DNA from: Firmicutes bacterium UBA6113
Lineage (GTDB): Bacteria; Bacillota; Clostridia; Tissierellales; Sedimentibacteraceae
NCBI GenBank assembly: GCA_002422545.1
Contig: DIWF01000023.1
Location: forward strand, 1-64,000
DNA: 64,000 bases
Direction: 5' to 3'
The notes below the pieces were generated by a model. It made no database searches. It saw only the letters and a list, made by a program, of their open reading frames with translations, and was not told the origin of the DNA. The position numbers were made by a program, and so were the translations under genes. This document shows, piece after piece, positions 15,745 to 25,855 of this stretch (position 1 is the first letter of the stretch; the number at the start of each line of letters is the position of its first letter).

Positions 15745-16587
15745 TTACCATAAAAACCTATCCCTTGGAATATTCGTAATAACTATCTCCTTTCCTAATA
15801 CAGTCCCTCCTGCATTGTGGGTAATGCTATATTCCTGCATATGAAACTGCCTATATAAATCTCTAACAAGAGAACAGTCATCATATGTAATTATCCACGG
15901 ATAATCAGCATCTAAATGCTTAACTATAACTCTCTGCAGATTGAGATGATCTCCCTCTGTAAAAAAATTAGTGTAAAGTTGACTCCCTTTAATAACATAT
16001 GGAGGGTCAATGTTTAAAAACATTGGTGCTTTCATTTTCATCAAGTGCATCTTAATAAGATAACCTGCATCTTTGTTGTATAGCTTAATCTTACTTTTAA
16101 GTTGAGCTATAGCCTCAATTCTACGACTTATATCTTCTTTATTAAATCTGCAATCAATCTTATAAGTTCCTGACTGGTTTAACCCACCAATAGGTCCGCC
16201 TTTAATTACTCCAGAGAAATTCACCCTGTTTAGAAACAACGTAGCAAACCCATCGATCAAAGGGTCTGCATCTAAATCCCTATAGTTCTGCTTTTGCTTT
16301 TCTCGTTCTTCTATCGTTATTGGTGTGTCCGTAATCAGTTGAAGCAAGCTATCTGTATCATTCAACACTGAAGTCCAAAAGTTGTAAATGTGCGAATCAA
16401 AGTCGTTTAGTATAACTAATGGTACGACACCTTCGCATAGCAAACCAATACCTATCCCAAAGCCACCAGCAAAAGGCTCGACATACATTCTATTGTCATA
16501 GCCGTTGGCAATTATTAAGTTCTTGACCCTCTCATATATTTTTGATTTGCCACCAGGATATCTAAGTGGCGAAAGTACCTTGGTCAT
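15745..16587 (-). CDS. Dam-type DNA N6-adenine methyltransferase (D12 class)
   Basis: 280 residues. Typical D12-class order: LSPLRYPGGKSK at the start (SAM binding with YPGGK), motif I FAGGFG (~42), NRVNFSG in the middle, and the catalytic DPPY near residue 195. It transfers methyl groups to adenine in a short target such as GATC. As last gene of the helicase operon (14 bases after the helicase stop) it probably marks self DNA so the system spares the host. Known Druantia type II uses a cytosine methylase in this role, so an adenine methylase here is a difference. It could also be an orphan methylase acquired with the operon. Confidence 0.88.
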   Translation of the reverse strand: MTKVLSPLRYPGGKSKIYERVKNLIIANGYDNRMYVEPFAGGFGIGIGLLCEGVVPLVILNDFDSHIYNFWTSVLNDTDSLLQLITDTPITIEEREKQKQNYRDLDADPLIDGFATLFLNRVNFSGVIKGGPIGGLNQSGTYKIDCRFNKEDISRRIEAIAQLKSKIKLYNKDAGYLIKMHLMKMKAPMFLNIDPPYVIKGSQLYTNFFTEGDHLNLQRVIVKHLDADYPWIITYDDCSLVRDLYRQFHMQEYSITHNAGGTVLGKEIVITNIPRDRFLW

Positions 16588-16601
16588 ATACTACCTCTCG
16601 C

Positions 16602-19600
16602 TTATAAATTTCTGTAGGTCATAAATGCGTTTGGCAACCAATCAGTCAAGTCGTAAGGGTTAAGGTACATCTTTGACCTCGTGTTGTCCGGTTTTTTTAG
16701 AAGCGCAGGGATAACTTCAAATGTTATTGGCTTCGTAGTTCCATCTTCTATAATTAGGTTTTGCAAAGGCAAAAGAAGCCCTGATTGCTCTTTCGCATCA
16801 TATTTTTTCGGGAATTTACCGTATTGAGCAAAATCGAGAAGTTGTAGGCCAAGATGTCTATCAAATAACTGATGATATCGTTGATTCCAATAGTTATCAA
16901 GACAATTCTTGCATGAACGAGAGCATTCGCACTCATTGAGGATACTTCTCGCCCTTTCAAACACCTTATCAAGAATGGAGCCAATTAGTGATGAATATCC
17001 TGCCCCGCTAGTAAGATTATCATAGAAGAACATCTCAATATGTGAATCATCGTTGCTCTTTATTCTCGGACGCCATCCACCACTGATTTCATTGTAATCA
17101 ATATCAAGCACCAACGAAACAGCCTTTTTAAGTGCCTCGTGTAATGTAGTTACCGCAGCCCGCAGGATGCTTTTTTCTTCCGCACTTCTATTTCCAACCA
17201 ACTTATTTAAATCATATGAAATATCAAGCATAAACATATCTGTTAAGAACTCATATCCCAAAAATATATTTGTGGCAACAGTGCCATCGTGGTGGCACAA
17301 AGGATGATTGTCGTGGTAAGGTTGTGAAAGCGAGAATACACCATTCCCATTTGGCTCTGCCACCTCTGCTCCACCGCATTTTCTGCAAACATTAAAGCCG
17401 TTCTTGCTTCTTCCCATATTAACGGTCAACACTTTCCAGTCCGGAAGATTGGCAAAACGAATAAGACTGCTTTCAAACGTCTTCATCTGTGTGTCTTCAG
17501 GAACATAGGAATAATAAGGAGCTTCGGCATAGGTATATTGCTCATCCTCGTCCTCATACTTAACTTCATCTCCTTTAACAGGAGAGAAGCCCCACGGACG
17601 TAGCATTTTGTTTTTTACAATTGCAGCACCGCAGTAAGGACAAGTTGTGTGTTTCTCATCATCCTTATTAAGTCCAAACCAGTTACATTCAGAGCAGATA
17701 TAGATATCCTTATAATAGTCAGTGTTCTTAAAATAGAACTCGGCCTGATTAGTTTCAAATCCCCTTGGACGTGGATTAGCATAGATTCCGCCGCTTTTGA
17801 AAATCTTCTTATCTATGGTAACAGATCTTCCTGGAGCATACTCACTTAGAGCAACGGCAATATCCCGTTCAGGCGCATATTGAATGTCACGAGGTGCATT
17901 CTTGCCACGCTCCGATTTCTTTTCGACAAAGAATCTTACAACATTCTTTGGGAAGGAATATGAGGGTATGAAACCTTCACGATAAAACACATCAAACGCA
18001 GATGTTTCCTTATCATTGTTAATGTATTCATCACGCTTACCTTCTGCTAATACATTGAGACTAATTTCACGGAAATGTGTAATAGTAGTCACCGTGGATA
18101 GATCTGATTCTCTTTCAAATAATTGAGCATATTCTATGAAATTCTCACCGTACTGTTCACAAAATGCTATTATTCCAATATCAACAATGCCGTCATATCG
18201 CTCACTCATCGTTGGCGTGGACATGAATCCATTGAGAGTAAGCATATTGATATGGCGTTGCTTTATTTTCGAATTATCTCGATCAATCCATGGTTTGCGG
18301 AGCAAACCGGAAATCATCTCGTCAGGATGCAAGAAATAATGGCTATCGTGAGTACCGCCAGAGGCATAAGTAACAATAGTGGAAATGCCAGCATTTTTAC
18401 GTCCCGCACGCCCTGCTCTCTGTTGGTAGTTTTCACGCATAGGCGGTATGTTGCGAAGTCCAACCGCAGTCAATGACCCAATGTCAATACCTACTTCCAT
18501 TGTGGTTGTACAACTTAATACATCAATTGCCTCTTCACCATGTTCTCCTGCATTTATATCTTGAAACCGCATCTCGTATTTTTCCGTGCGGCTCCATGTA
18601 TCGCTCTGGTTGTCTTTATGCGATAACTGAGCCGTGTGTTCTTCGGTATCGATGGTATGGATCCCATCAATTTTATTTAAAGCGTTAAGAACTGGGATCC
18701 TCCAAAAATCAAAGCGAGTCAATTCCGAGTTGGAAATTGGCTTTAAATCTGTTGAATCAAAACACGCCCCACAATAATTACCAATTTTATATGGAGACAG
18801 TTTTCCACACTTCGCACAGCGGTACCATGTAAAATCAGAACCAGTTAGTTGAATTTTCACAGCACTAAGTTTAATGTAATAGTGATTATTAGAGGCCGCA
18901 CCAAAAAACTCATCACGTATCTTACCTACAATTTTTTTCGTGCTTATATCATCGATACAAAACAACTCCTGAATCCGTTGTACCAACCCTTTATCTAAAT
19001 CCGCCAAAAACTCAAACCCAAGCCCAAAGTCCTGTGTTTTGCTGCGTCCGGGCAACCCCTTTCTTACATTATCCGGAATTGTTTCTCCAAGTGCTGCTGT
19101 ATCGTCCATGACATCCCAAAAAAGCAGCACCAATAGTCTGAACAAATCATCTTTCTGAAGCTCAATCCCTTCATCTCCCAGGTCGAAAATGCAGTTTTCA
19201 AGCAATTCTGATATCGGTGCCAAGAACCCAATACCAATGTCCTTAAAAGAGCGAGGGCTCTCCGTGAAGAAAGTCAGTAATTGTTCGTAATAGTCATCCG
19301 GCATTGATTGGTAATCACGTGCAATTGCCGAATAATCCAAAGCACGACAGCGGTCTATAGCTCTTTTCTTCTTTACAGCAAATGTACGCAAGTCATCAAT
19401 GAATTTCACTTTGCTATTCCCACTAAAGAACGTAAGGCTATTTTGAGAACAAACATCCAAGAAAGCAGGGTAAATTTCTGCCAAAGAATGTTCTTTTCCA
19501 TCTACCTCCAATAAAAGGGATGCAAGCATAACTGCCTGACGGAATGCGTCCGCATCAGAAGATTTGGATAGGTCTCGCGCCAGCTTAGCGGCATTTTGGC

Positions 19601-21821
19601 GTGAGTCTGAAAATAGCAGCACCTTTCTTCCTTCATTGATTAAGTCGTACTTCTTTGGAGGTTGCAACTCAAACTGCGCTTTTGTAAGGTTATAAAATGG
19701 TATGTTTCCTTTGGTGGACAAATTTACAGGCTTCTTCAGAGGCATTGGCTTCTTGCATTTTGGGCAGACGCCAAAATTAAAAGACTTACCATAGGTATCT
19801 GTCTTTTTACCTTTTTCGTTTTTGTTATTGTAGACAACATCAAGTAAAGTTTCATCATCCTGTGGAGACAGGTACAGCTTTCCAGTAAATGGATCAAGCG
19901 AACCAATTTTGTCATGCTTTCCCTTCTGATATTGCTTTGGGACAACATATAGCAACAATTCTTGTAGAGAATTTGCATCACCGTCTAACCCTCGCTGCGG
20001 GAAAACATACCAGAAAGGTTGCCCCTCAGTTTTTTGAACATATACTTGAAGATACAAAGCACCACATTTAATGTGATTAAAAAGCTCGTAAATCCTTCCG
20101 CCGCATTCACACTTATCTCTTGGTATGGAAATAATTTTCCCAAGTGGCAACTTCTCGTTCTCAGAATACTTTGCGTAGGCACATCTTGGATTGGAGCAAG
20201 CATATAAGCCCTGCAAACCCCGAAGAAACATATGAAGCCTAACAGGGAACAAGATGTTCCCATCTTTAGCAGCCAGTGAAACCAACACTAAAAGTGCGTC
20301 AAGAGCCCTATCGCCATTTTCCGATTCGCCAAACAGAGCTTTTTTGATTTCGCCATAGGATTTTGCTCCATCACGGCACAACTTGTTTAGAATGACAAAC
20401 GCTTCGTATTTAGAAAGGTTATCGTATAGCCACTCCTGTGTCTGTGTCAAATCATAATTGTCTGGAAGCATAAGGTTAAATACAGCCTTAGCAAACGCCT
20501 TTATTCTGATGGCTACATCTTCGCCTTGCACTTGATCTGTTCCGATGGAAGCCAAAGCCTTAATATCCGTCTTTATTTCCACTTCATCTGTCACAGGCTC
20601 TTTGGATCCAGATAAAAATTCGCAAGCTGAAACATCTTTTCCTGTCAATCCAATGTAGAAATCGTTTATAGCTTCTTTTTCGCCCTGTGGCATACTCGCC
20701 GTTGTGAGGATAAACTGCACTCTGTCCTTTGTAATTCCCACGCGATAGAATAGACGCTCCAACAAAAGAGCGATTTCTCCGCCCGCAGAACCACGATACA
20801 TATGTGCTTCGTCCAGCACAATGAGCAACCTGTTGTCTGATGAGACATCAAGCCATTCTTTCGTTTTATTCCAGATGTTAGCTTCGCGTTGCCTCATAAG
20901 CATATACTCTAACATTGAGTAGTTAGTAATCAGGATGTCCGGTGGGCAATTCTGCATCTCAAATCTCGTTATGTACTCAGCGTCATATGGCGACGGTTTA
21001 TGAATGTTCTGCTCCAGATTATTGATAAACACCTCAAGACCATTTTCTCCGAATCTGACCGGATACTTATTGATGCTCTTCAAACCAGTGATATTATTGA
21101 GTTGTCGACGTTGAATTTCGACATCTGCATTTCCATCCACAAGATAATTCTCACGAAAGGTTGTCGCCAGTTCTCTGCTACTTGCCAGTTTTGCATCACC
21201 TGAATATGGAGTCCTGCCTGTGTACATACCAAAATGCGGAATGCGGGTGGAGTGAGTGTCCTTAGTGAATATTTCTCTGAATTTTTCACTGCCAATGATC
21301 TTCCTAAAACGTGCTAACTGGTCAGAAACGAGGGCGTTCATAGGATATATAATCAGCGTCCGAACCGCTTCTTTCTGGAATTGGGCTGGGTGATTTTTCG
21401 CTTCGTCAAAACACTTGGCTATTATTGGCCATAAAAAGCACTCGGTCTTACCTGACCCCGTACCAGTGGAAACAAATAGGTCTCGACCTGCCATAAAACG
21501 TTCCAGAGCAAAAACCTGATGTTCAAACGGGTCGGGGAAAATTCCAAGATTCTCTCGGATAAGTTTGAGCAAAAAATTCTTAACTCCCTTCTCAATGAGT
21601 AAAGAGTTCTTTATCCCACCTGCAACTTTCTTATATGAAGCTGACGTCTCAATATATGGCTCACGAGCGATTCTTGTATGCTCCGAGCAGCGTTCTCCCA
21701 ATAAATCATCGACATATAGCAGTAAGGTTTCGCTGTTCGCCAGATAGTCAGACTTTATGTAATTTCTAAGCCTATCACGAATTGCCTGATAATACTGCTG
21801 AACTCCGTTTGCGCTATACAT
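16602..21821 (-). CDS. Giant DEAH-box helicase with DUF1998-type C-terminus (DruE-like)
   Basis: 1,739 residues from the ATG at 21821, with AAAGGAGG 8 bases upstream; the longer TTG frame has no site. Superfamily 2 motifs appear in order: STGTGSGKTE (I), LDEAHMYRG (II), TTASMPQG (III), LLFSDSRQNAAKLARDLS (IV) and MEVGIDIGSLTAV...QQRAGRAGR (V/VI). Several zinc-ribbon Cys pairs are spread through it (CPKCKKPM, CAKCGKLS...CGACF, CSECNWF...CPYCGA). The C-terminus has the CSRSCKNCLDNYWNQ signature of DUF1998/MrfA proteins. Large helicases of this form are the defining component of Druantia (DruE) and, split in two, of DISARM. It probably tracks on invading DNA. The start overlaps the preceding stop by 8 bases, so synthesis is coupled. 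Confidence 0.8.
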   Translation of the reverse strand: MYSANGVQQYYQAIRDRLRNYIKSDYLANSETLLLYVDDLLGERCSEHTRIAREPYIETSASYKKVAGGIKNSLLIEKGVKNFLLKLIRENLGIFPDPFEHQVFALERFMAGRDLFVSTGTGSGKTECFLWPIIAKCFDEAKNHPAQFQKEAVRTLIIYPMNALVSDQLARFRKIIGSEKFREIFTKDTHSTRIPHFGMYTGRTPYSGDAKLASSRELATTFRENYLVDGNADVEIQRRQLNNITGLKSINKYPVRFGENGLEVFINNLEQNIHKPSPYDAEYITRFEMQNCPPDILITNYSMLEYMLMRQREANIWNKTKEWLDVSSDNRLLIVLDEAHMYRGSAGGEIALLLERLFYRVGITKDRVQFILTTASMPQGEKEAINDFYIGLTGKDVSACEFLSGSKEPVTDEVEIKTDIKALASIGTDQVQGEDVAIRIKAFAKAVFNLMLPDNYDLTQTQEWLYDNLSKYEAFVILNKLCRDGAKSYGEIKKALFGESENGDRALDALLVLVSLAAKDGNILFPVRLHMFLRGLQGLYACSNPRCAYAKYSENEKLPLGKIISIPRDKCECGGRIYELFNHIKCGALYLQVYVQKTEGQPFWYVFPQRGLDGDANSLQELLLYVVPKQYQKGKHDKIGSLDPFTGKLYLSPQDDETLLDVVYNNKNEKGKKTDTYGKSFNFGVCPKCKKPMPLKKPVNLSTKGNIPFYNLTKAQFELQPPKKYDLINEGRKVLLFSDSRQNAAKLARDLSKSSDADAFRQAVMLASLLLEVDGKEHSLAEIYPAFLDVCSQNSLTFFSGNSKVKFIDDLRTFAVKKKRAIDRCRALDYSAIARDYQSMPDDYYEQLLTFFTESPRSFKDIGIGFLAPISELLENCIFDLGDEGIELQKDDLFRLLVLLFWDVMDDTAALGETIPDNVRKGLPGRSKTQDFGLGFEFLADLDKGLVQRIQELFCIDDISTKKIVGKIRDEFFGAASNNHYYIKLSAVKIQLTGSDFTWYRCAKCGKLSPYKIGNYCGACFDSTDLKPISNSELTRFDFWRIPVLNALNKIDGIHTIDTEEHTAQLSHKDNQSDTWSRTEKYEMRFQDINAGEHGEEAIDVLSCTTTMEVGIDIGSLTAVGLRNIPPMRENYQQRAGRAGRKNAGISTIVTYASGGTHDSHYFLHPDEMISGLLRKPWIDRDNSKIKQRHINMLTLNGFMSTPTMSERYDGIVDIGIIAFCEQYGENFIEYAQLFERESDLSTVTTITHFREISLNVLAEGKRDEYINNDKETSAFDVFYREGFIPSYSFPKNVVRFFVEKKSERGKNAPRDIQYAPERDIAVALSEYAPGRSVTIDKKIFKSGGIYANPRPRGFETNQAEFYFKNTDYYKDIYICSECNWFGLNKDDEKHTTCPYCGAAIVKNKMLRPWGFSPVKGDEVKYEDEDEQYTYAEAPYYSYVPEDTQMKTFESSLIRFANLPDWKVLTVNMGRSKNGFNVCRKCGGAEVAEPNGNGVFSLSQPYHDNHPLCHHDGTVATNIFLGYEFLTDMFMLDISYDLNKLVGNRSAEEKSILRAAVTTLHEALKKAVSLVLDIDYNEISGGWRPRIKSNDDSHIEMFFYDNLTSGAGYSSLIGSILDKVFERARSILNECECSRSCKNCLDNYWNQRYHQLFDRHLGLQLLDFAQYGKFPKKYDAKEQSGLLLPLQNLIIEDGTTKPITFEVIPALLKKPDNTRSKMYLNPYDLTDWLPNAFMTYRNL

Positions 21822-22833
21822 ATGTGCTTCCTCCTTTGATTTCGATACCAATGTGTTCTAACATGGCATACGTTCCTCCTAATAAACTATTTCTTATAAT
21901 AAAATTAACTTTATCGAAAGCTGTATGCTCCGGCCACGCTAAAAGCAATAAAAAGTAGTATTCACGGTAAGGCAAATATCCACCTACCCGTATTTTCGAA
22001 TATTCGCTATCAAGCTTTGAAATTGTTGCTTTCAGAGGGTTTCCATAGTGCGCCTTCATTGCGAAATAGAGACGTCTATATTCATGTGAAATAAAACTGT
22101 CAGATTGCATTTCTACAGGTTCGTCCGCAAACTGAATTCCTTCTGACGTTCTCATTACCCGATAGAAGGGTCCCGTTTCCGTTTTGCGAGCTACAGAACA
22201 ATCTGTTTCCAATTTCTTGTTCCATGACTTAGATGGGACATTGATCGATAATGGGTTGAAGAACTCCAATTCTTGAACATCAATATCCCTGTCATAAAAG
22301 TCTATCGGGTCAAATTGTACTTGGAAATATTCTTCGCAGGTCAGACAATCCCTGATAAGAAAGTCTTTTATTTCCACTACATACTCTGACGGTGACGAAA
22401 ACACGCCTAAACCATTAACCATATAGGTCTCTCGTGGAATCCCGAAAAACAATGCCTGATTTCCAATCTTTATACTCCGTCCAAAGTTAGCCAACCTATT
22501 ATGGTTATTCTTATCAGTGAGCAAATATCCCGTTTCTTCATAAACTCTACGGATAGAAACCGAAATATTACTCTGTTGATTGCTTATATCAACAAATCTC
22601 TCGGAAATATCGGGGAATAACTCTATGTACCTCGCCAATAAGTCATTAAGCACGATTGTCTGATTGTGCTTTGTTGTCCCTATACTAGCTTCCATCGAGT
22701 TTTTGGCAGTGCTTAGACACCATTGACCCAATGCGGAGAAGCAAAGTCTATATACGAACGACTCATCGGTCTCATTCAGAAAACGAGGAATATTCATATC
22801 GACCGACATTGCTTTTAGGAGGTCATTTTTCAC
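21814..22833 (-). CDS. Unknown component of the DruE-like operon
   Basis: 339 residues starting at the GTG that overlaps the previous stop (GTGA), with AGGGGG 8 bases upstream. It is a soluble protein of mixed composition. Visible landmarks are ETDESFVYRLCFSALGQWCL near the start, FGRSIKIGNQALFFGIPRET in the middle and YFLLLLAWPEHTAF near the end. No catalytic motif is seen. The position between the coiled-coil protein and the helicase is where Druantia type II has an uncharacterised gene (DruG), and the size is in the same range as I remember it. Homology is a guess from gene order. It is probably a structural or substrate-recognition subunit. Confidence 0.5.
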   Translation of the reverse strand: MKNDLLKAMSVDMNIPRFLNETDESFVYRLCFSALGQWCLSTAKNSMEASIGTTKHNQTIVLNDLLARYIELFPDISERFVDISNQQSNISVSIRRVYEETGYLLTDKNNHNRLANFGRSIKIGNQALFFGIPRETYMVNGLGVFSSPSEYVVEIKDFLIRDCLTCEEYFQVQFDPIDFYDRDIDVQELEFFNPLSINVPSKSWNKKLETDCSVARKTETGPFYRVMRTSEGIQFADEPVEMQSDSFISHEYRRLYFAMKAHYGNPLKATISKLDSEYSKIRVGGYLPYREYYFLLLLAWPEHTAFDKVNFIIRNSLLGGTYAMLEHIGIEIKGGSTYV

Positions 22834-24416
22834 GCAAACCACCCCCTGAATAATTCCTTATGTGAACATCTGCCTTTATCACCCGCATACTTGTTCAGGC
22901 GCTCAGAGACGCTGAATGGAGAAATCTTAAGAACATCAACGCAGAAAGGAAGAACATCGAACACTAATATACGGCACATGCTTGCTTCGTCTGAAATTAA
23001 AGAACTCTTATATGTAGACAACACACCACTCATGCCAAACTCGTCGATCATTTCTTTAAGAAGCGTTGACCAACGAGCATCGGGAGTAATTATTGGGTAT
23101 GTAGTGTCGATTTCATCTACAGTGGATGGGTCTTCCGTCAAAGCATGGTCATAAGAAAATGCCTTAATACGGTTAAGGTTAAGATAATTGCAATATTTTA
23201 AAAACTCTTCTGGAACATAGCAGAGTGTTCTTTCATAGGCAGTAGTTAAGAAAATAATCTTATCTCTATGTTTATCACAAATTGTTATCAAGATCGTCTC
23301 ATTATAATTCCCAATAAAGTTGTCCAAGCAAAGTATGCGGTTTTTAGCGGATAAAAATGCGTCTATTTGCTGCTCCGAAATATTCGACTCAAACGAAAGA
23401 GTAACTACATTTGCAGAACCAATCAGCGTGTTTGCAACACATCTCATTAAGGCCATACCCGCAGCCCTGCTAATAATGACGGGCTTCCCTTGAAACAAAA
23501 TTTCACACAGGTAATCTTTTAACAAAGAATAATACTCGGAATCCGTAGCGACACCAATGCTCTCTAAGTTATACCCTAAATAATCTCTAAAATCCTCAAT
23601 GTCTCTTGGACACCTTGGCTTTATAGAAGCTGCTTGTTCTGTCAATTTGACTGCTCGTTGCTGCTCAATTTCATCCTTGATTTTTATTTCAAGTTTTTGC
23701 TGAGCATCTATGGCAGCAGACAGTTCGTAATTTAGCTTTTGTACATATTCATCGCGCTCTCGAGCCTTCTTTTTTAAAATATCAATTTCTTGCTCACGGG
23801 TACGAACAACACTTTCTAACTTTTCAAGGTCCGCACAGGTGCGTTTGAGTGCTTTTATCTCGGACAAACGCTCAATAAGTTTCTTGCTGGATTTATCTAA
23901 CTCAAATTGAACACGCTTGATATCTTCCTCAAGCCGCATTACTTCGGACTTCTTGTCAATCAGCGTTGTCTCAAGCTTTTTATACGAGATATCTAAATCC
24001 TTAATCCTTTTAATACTTGCGCTAATAAGAGAAATATACTGTTCTGGATGTTCTTCACCAATTAGCTTAAAAAATATGCTAATCTTGTCCACAAAAAAGC
24101 AAAATGGTAAAGTCTGCATCCAAGCTGACTCTTTACTTTCGCCTTCATCAATTTTCAGGGTTATTTCCCCTTGTATTTCATCAAGCCAACGACTTATATG
24201 TTTTTCGATAAATGAGGAAATAAAATTCTGATTGCGCCTTCTATAAAGTAACGCACTTACCTGCTCTTGATTTTTTAGACTTGTTGGTCTAAATCCTGGC
24301 ATAGTTTTTGCAAAGTCTTTGGGGTAACGCTTGAAATACCACACCGACTCTTGGAGGGGGATGACCGAACAAATATACTTGATTTCATCTTCGGTTAGCA
24401 TTGAAAGGTAATTCAT
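22830..24416 (-). CDS. Coiled-coil protein with AAA-like C-terminal fold lacking Walker A
   Basis: 528 residues. The N-terminal ~130 are globular, residues ~135-265 form a long coiled coil (repeated E/K/L heptads), and residues ~300-430 look like an AAA-type core: GKPVIISRAAGMALMRCV where Walker A would be, NRILCLDNFIGN in the Walker B position, and IIFLTTAYERTL as a sensor-like strand. The GKT/S of Walker A is absent, so ATP hydrolysis is doubtful. The end (residues 430-528) is helical. It overlaps the upstream gene by 4 bases (ATGA) and the next by 4. By gene order it may correspond to DruF of Druantia type II, but I cannot confirm similarity. Confidence 0.5.
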   Translation of the reverse strand: MNYLSMLTEDEIKYICSVIPLQESVWYFKRYPKDFAKTMPGFRPTSLKNQEQVSALLYRRRNQNFISSFIEKHISRWLDEIQGEITLKIDEGESKESAWMQTLPFCFFVDKISIFFKLIGEEHPEQYISLISASIKRIKDLDISYKKLETTLIDKKSEVMRLEEDIKRVQFELDKSSKKLIERLSEIKALKRTCADLEKLESVVRTREQEIDILKKKARERDEYVQKLNYELSAAIDAQQKLEIKIKDEIEQQRAVKLTEQAASIKPRCPRDIEDFRDYLGYNLESIGVATDSEYYSLLKDYLCEILFQGKPVIISRAAGMALMRCVANTLIGSANVVTLSFESNISEQQIDAFLSAKNRILCLDNFIGNYNETILITICDKHRDKIIFLTTAYERTLCYVPEEFLKYCNYLNLNRIKAFSYDHALTEDPSTVDEIDTTYPIITPDARWSTLLKEMIDEFGMSGVLSTYKSSLISDEASMCRILVFDVLPFCVDVLKISPFSVSERLNKYAGDKGRCSHKELFRGWFA

Positions 24417-25855
24417 ATCCGTCCCTCGTCAATAAAGCGTTTTACCGCAGAGTTTATCAATTCTGTTTTTTTGCAACTTTCAATATACTGAAAAACGATA
24501 TGACTAAATTCGAGCAATTCATAGTGAACCCAATTGAATGCTTCCGTCTTTTTATAATGCATGAGTATATCCTGAAGAAGACGATCATCAGTCAAGGTAA
24601 CAGAGTCGTTTGCTACAGTGATGATGCTATCAAGGTATCCAAATGAGTAATGTCTTACTTCACTACCGAGTGTCAGTAATACAGACGTTCCCTTGCTCAT
24701 TGGAGATACGCCATAACGATTAAAGAGATATGCACCGTCATCTGATGCAACATATTTTTTTGATATCTCTTTTGAAACTGAAATAGTATCGTATTCATAC
24801 GATGTTTCTTCGCATTTTTCAAGCACAAGCTCGGCGTTTTTCTTGTATGTTTTAGTCCTACCGTTTATTGAAACCTTTGAAATTCCATTTCCCAGACTTA
24901 CAATGTCATCAGAATGCACGTTTATATTGCCATGAGCTTGCAGTTTAAAAGTTGAGAACAGGTATACATAGTCCGTACAAATCAACATTGATTCATTAAC
25001 CATTGGAGAAGGAGGCCATACCAACATTAGTGTCTCGTTTGTTTCCAGCTTGTATTTCCACGATCTAAGTTGTTGTTCAACCCTTGCTGTTTTCTGGGTG
25101 AAAACTACAACTGCGCCGTAAAAATCCCTACCCATAGTCTTAAATCTAATTATTTTATCCACTTGCACATCGTACTGAAAACTCAAAGTATGATACGAAT
25201 GCGTAAATACTATCAAATATTGAGTGTTCGTATATAAGGTGTCACTACTGACAAGCTTTGCTCTAAAATCACTATTGTCACCTTGGGCTTGAATTTTGAA
25301 GAAAGACGGGTATAAATATCCACGACTATCTTTCCTAAATAGTTCGTATTTATGTGGTTTGGAATCGCTCGAAGAAGAAACATAATACTCCCATGAAAAC
25401 TCACTAATAGGTAAAAGTTCGGGAATGCTCGGATAAAACCTGCTACTCCTAATAGGAATGGAAATCAACGGTTTGGCTGTGTGCGAAGTTCTAACTTGAA
25501 AACTCGCTCCGTTTTGTTCATAAACCGAAATCTCATCAGCATTAAACCTTATTCTAATGCTAAAGAGTTTCGTAGAGTTGGAAAAATAGAACTCTATTTT
25601 ATCCCTGACATTACGATGACAAAGTGCATTACTAATAACAGCGTTGCGATTGCCAAGATAGTTATCACATTCAACCTTATTGTTACCGCTGCGATGTCTG
25701 AAGTGAGTAGCTTGATTACGACTGTCTGCAGCACACAAATGCACTTCTTCCCAACAGTAAGCACATTTGTAACGGTATGGTTCAAATCCACCACTTTTAG
25801 CGGCGGATTCTGCATCAACATAGTCAGATAAGATTGTATCGTATGCTTTTCGCAT
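24413..25855 (-). CDS. CoiA-like zinc-finger protein, first gene of the DruE-like operon
   Basis: 480 residues with AAGGAG upstream of the ATG. The N-terminus carries YRYKCAYCWEEVHLC, then ATHFRHRSGN and a later Cys (VECDNY). This is the C-x2-C ... H-F-x-H zinc module found at the start of CoiA-like competence and nuclease proteins. The rest (100-400) is rich in beta strands, with no PD-(D/E)XK motif that I can place, unlike full CoiA. The C-terminal 80 residues are helical. It may bind DNA or a modified base and recruit the helicase. I know of no Druantia type with a CoiA-like gene, so this makes the operon unusual. Confidence 0.55.
   Translation of the reverse strand: MRKAYDTILSDYVDAESAAKSGGFEPYRYKCAYCWEEVHLCAADSRNQATHFRHRSGNNKVECDNYLGNRNAVISNALCHRNVRDKIEFYFSNSTKLFSIRIRFNADEISVYEQNGASFQVRTSHTAKPLISIPIRSSRFYPSIPELLPISEFSWEYYVSSSSDSKPHKYELFRKDSRGYLYPSFFKIQAQGDNSDFRAKLVSSDTLYTNTQYLIVFTHSYHTLSFQYDVQVDKIIRFKTMGRDFYGAVVVFTQKTARVEQQLRSWKYKLETNETLMLVWPPSPMVNESMLICTDYVYLFSTFKLQAHGNINVHSDDIVSLGNGISKVSINGRTKTYKKNAELVLEKCEETSYEYDTISVSKEISKKYVASDDGAYLFNRYGVSPMSKGTSVLLTLGSEVRHYSFGYLDSIITVANDSVTLTDDRLLQDILMHYKKTEAFNWVHYELLEFSHIVFQYIESCKKTELINSAVKRFIDEGRI

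Noticed and set aside
18123..18476. Plus-strand open frames inside the giant helicase gene
   Set aside because: They are antisense to strongly conserved helicase motifs, have no ribosome-binding sites and no protein-like composition.
15745..25855. DISARM system
   Set aside because: There is a DUF1998-type helicase and a methylase, but helicase and DUF1998 are in one chain, and no DrmC phospholipase-D protein or SNF2 DrmD is present. DruE-like is the closer fit.
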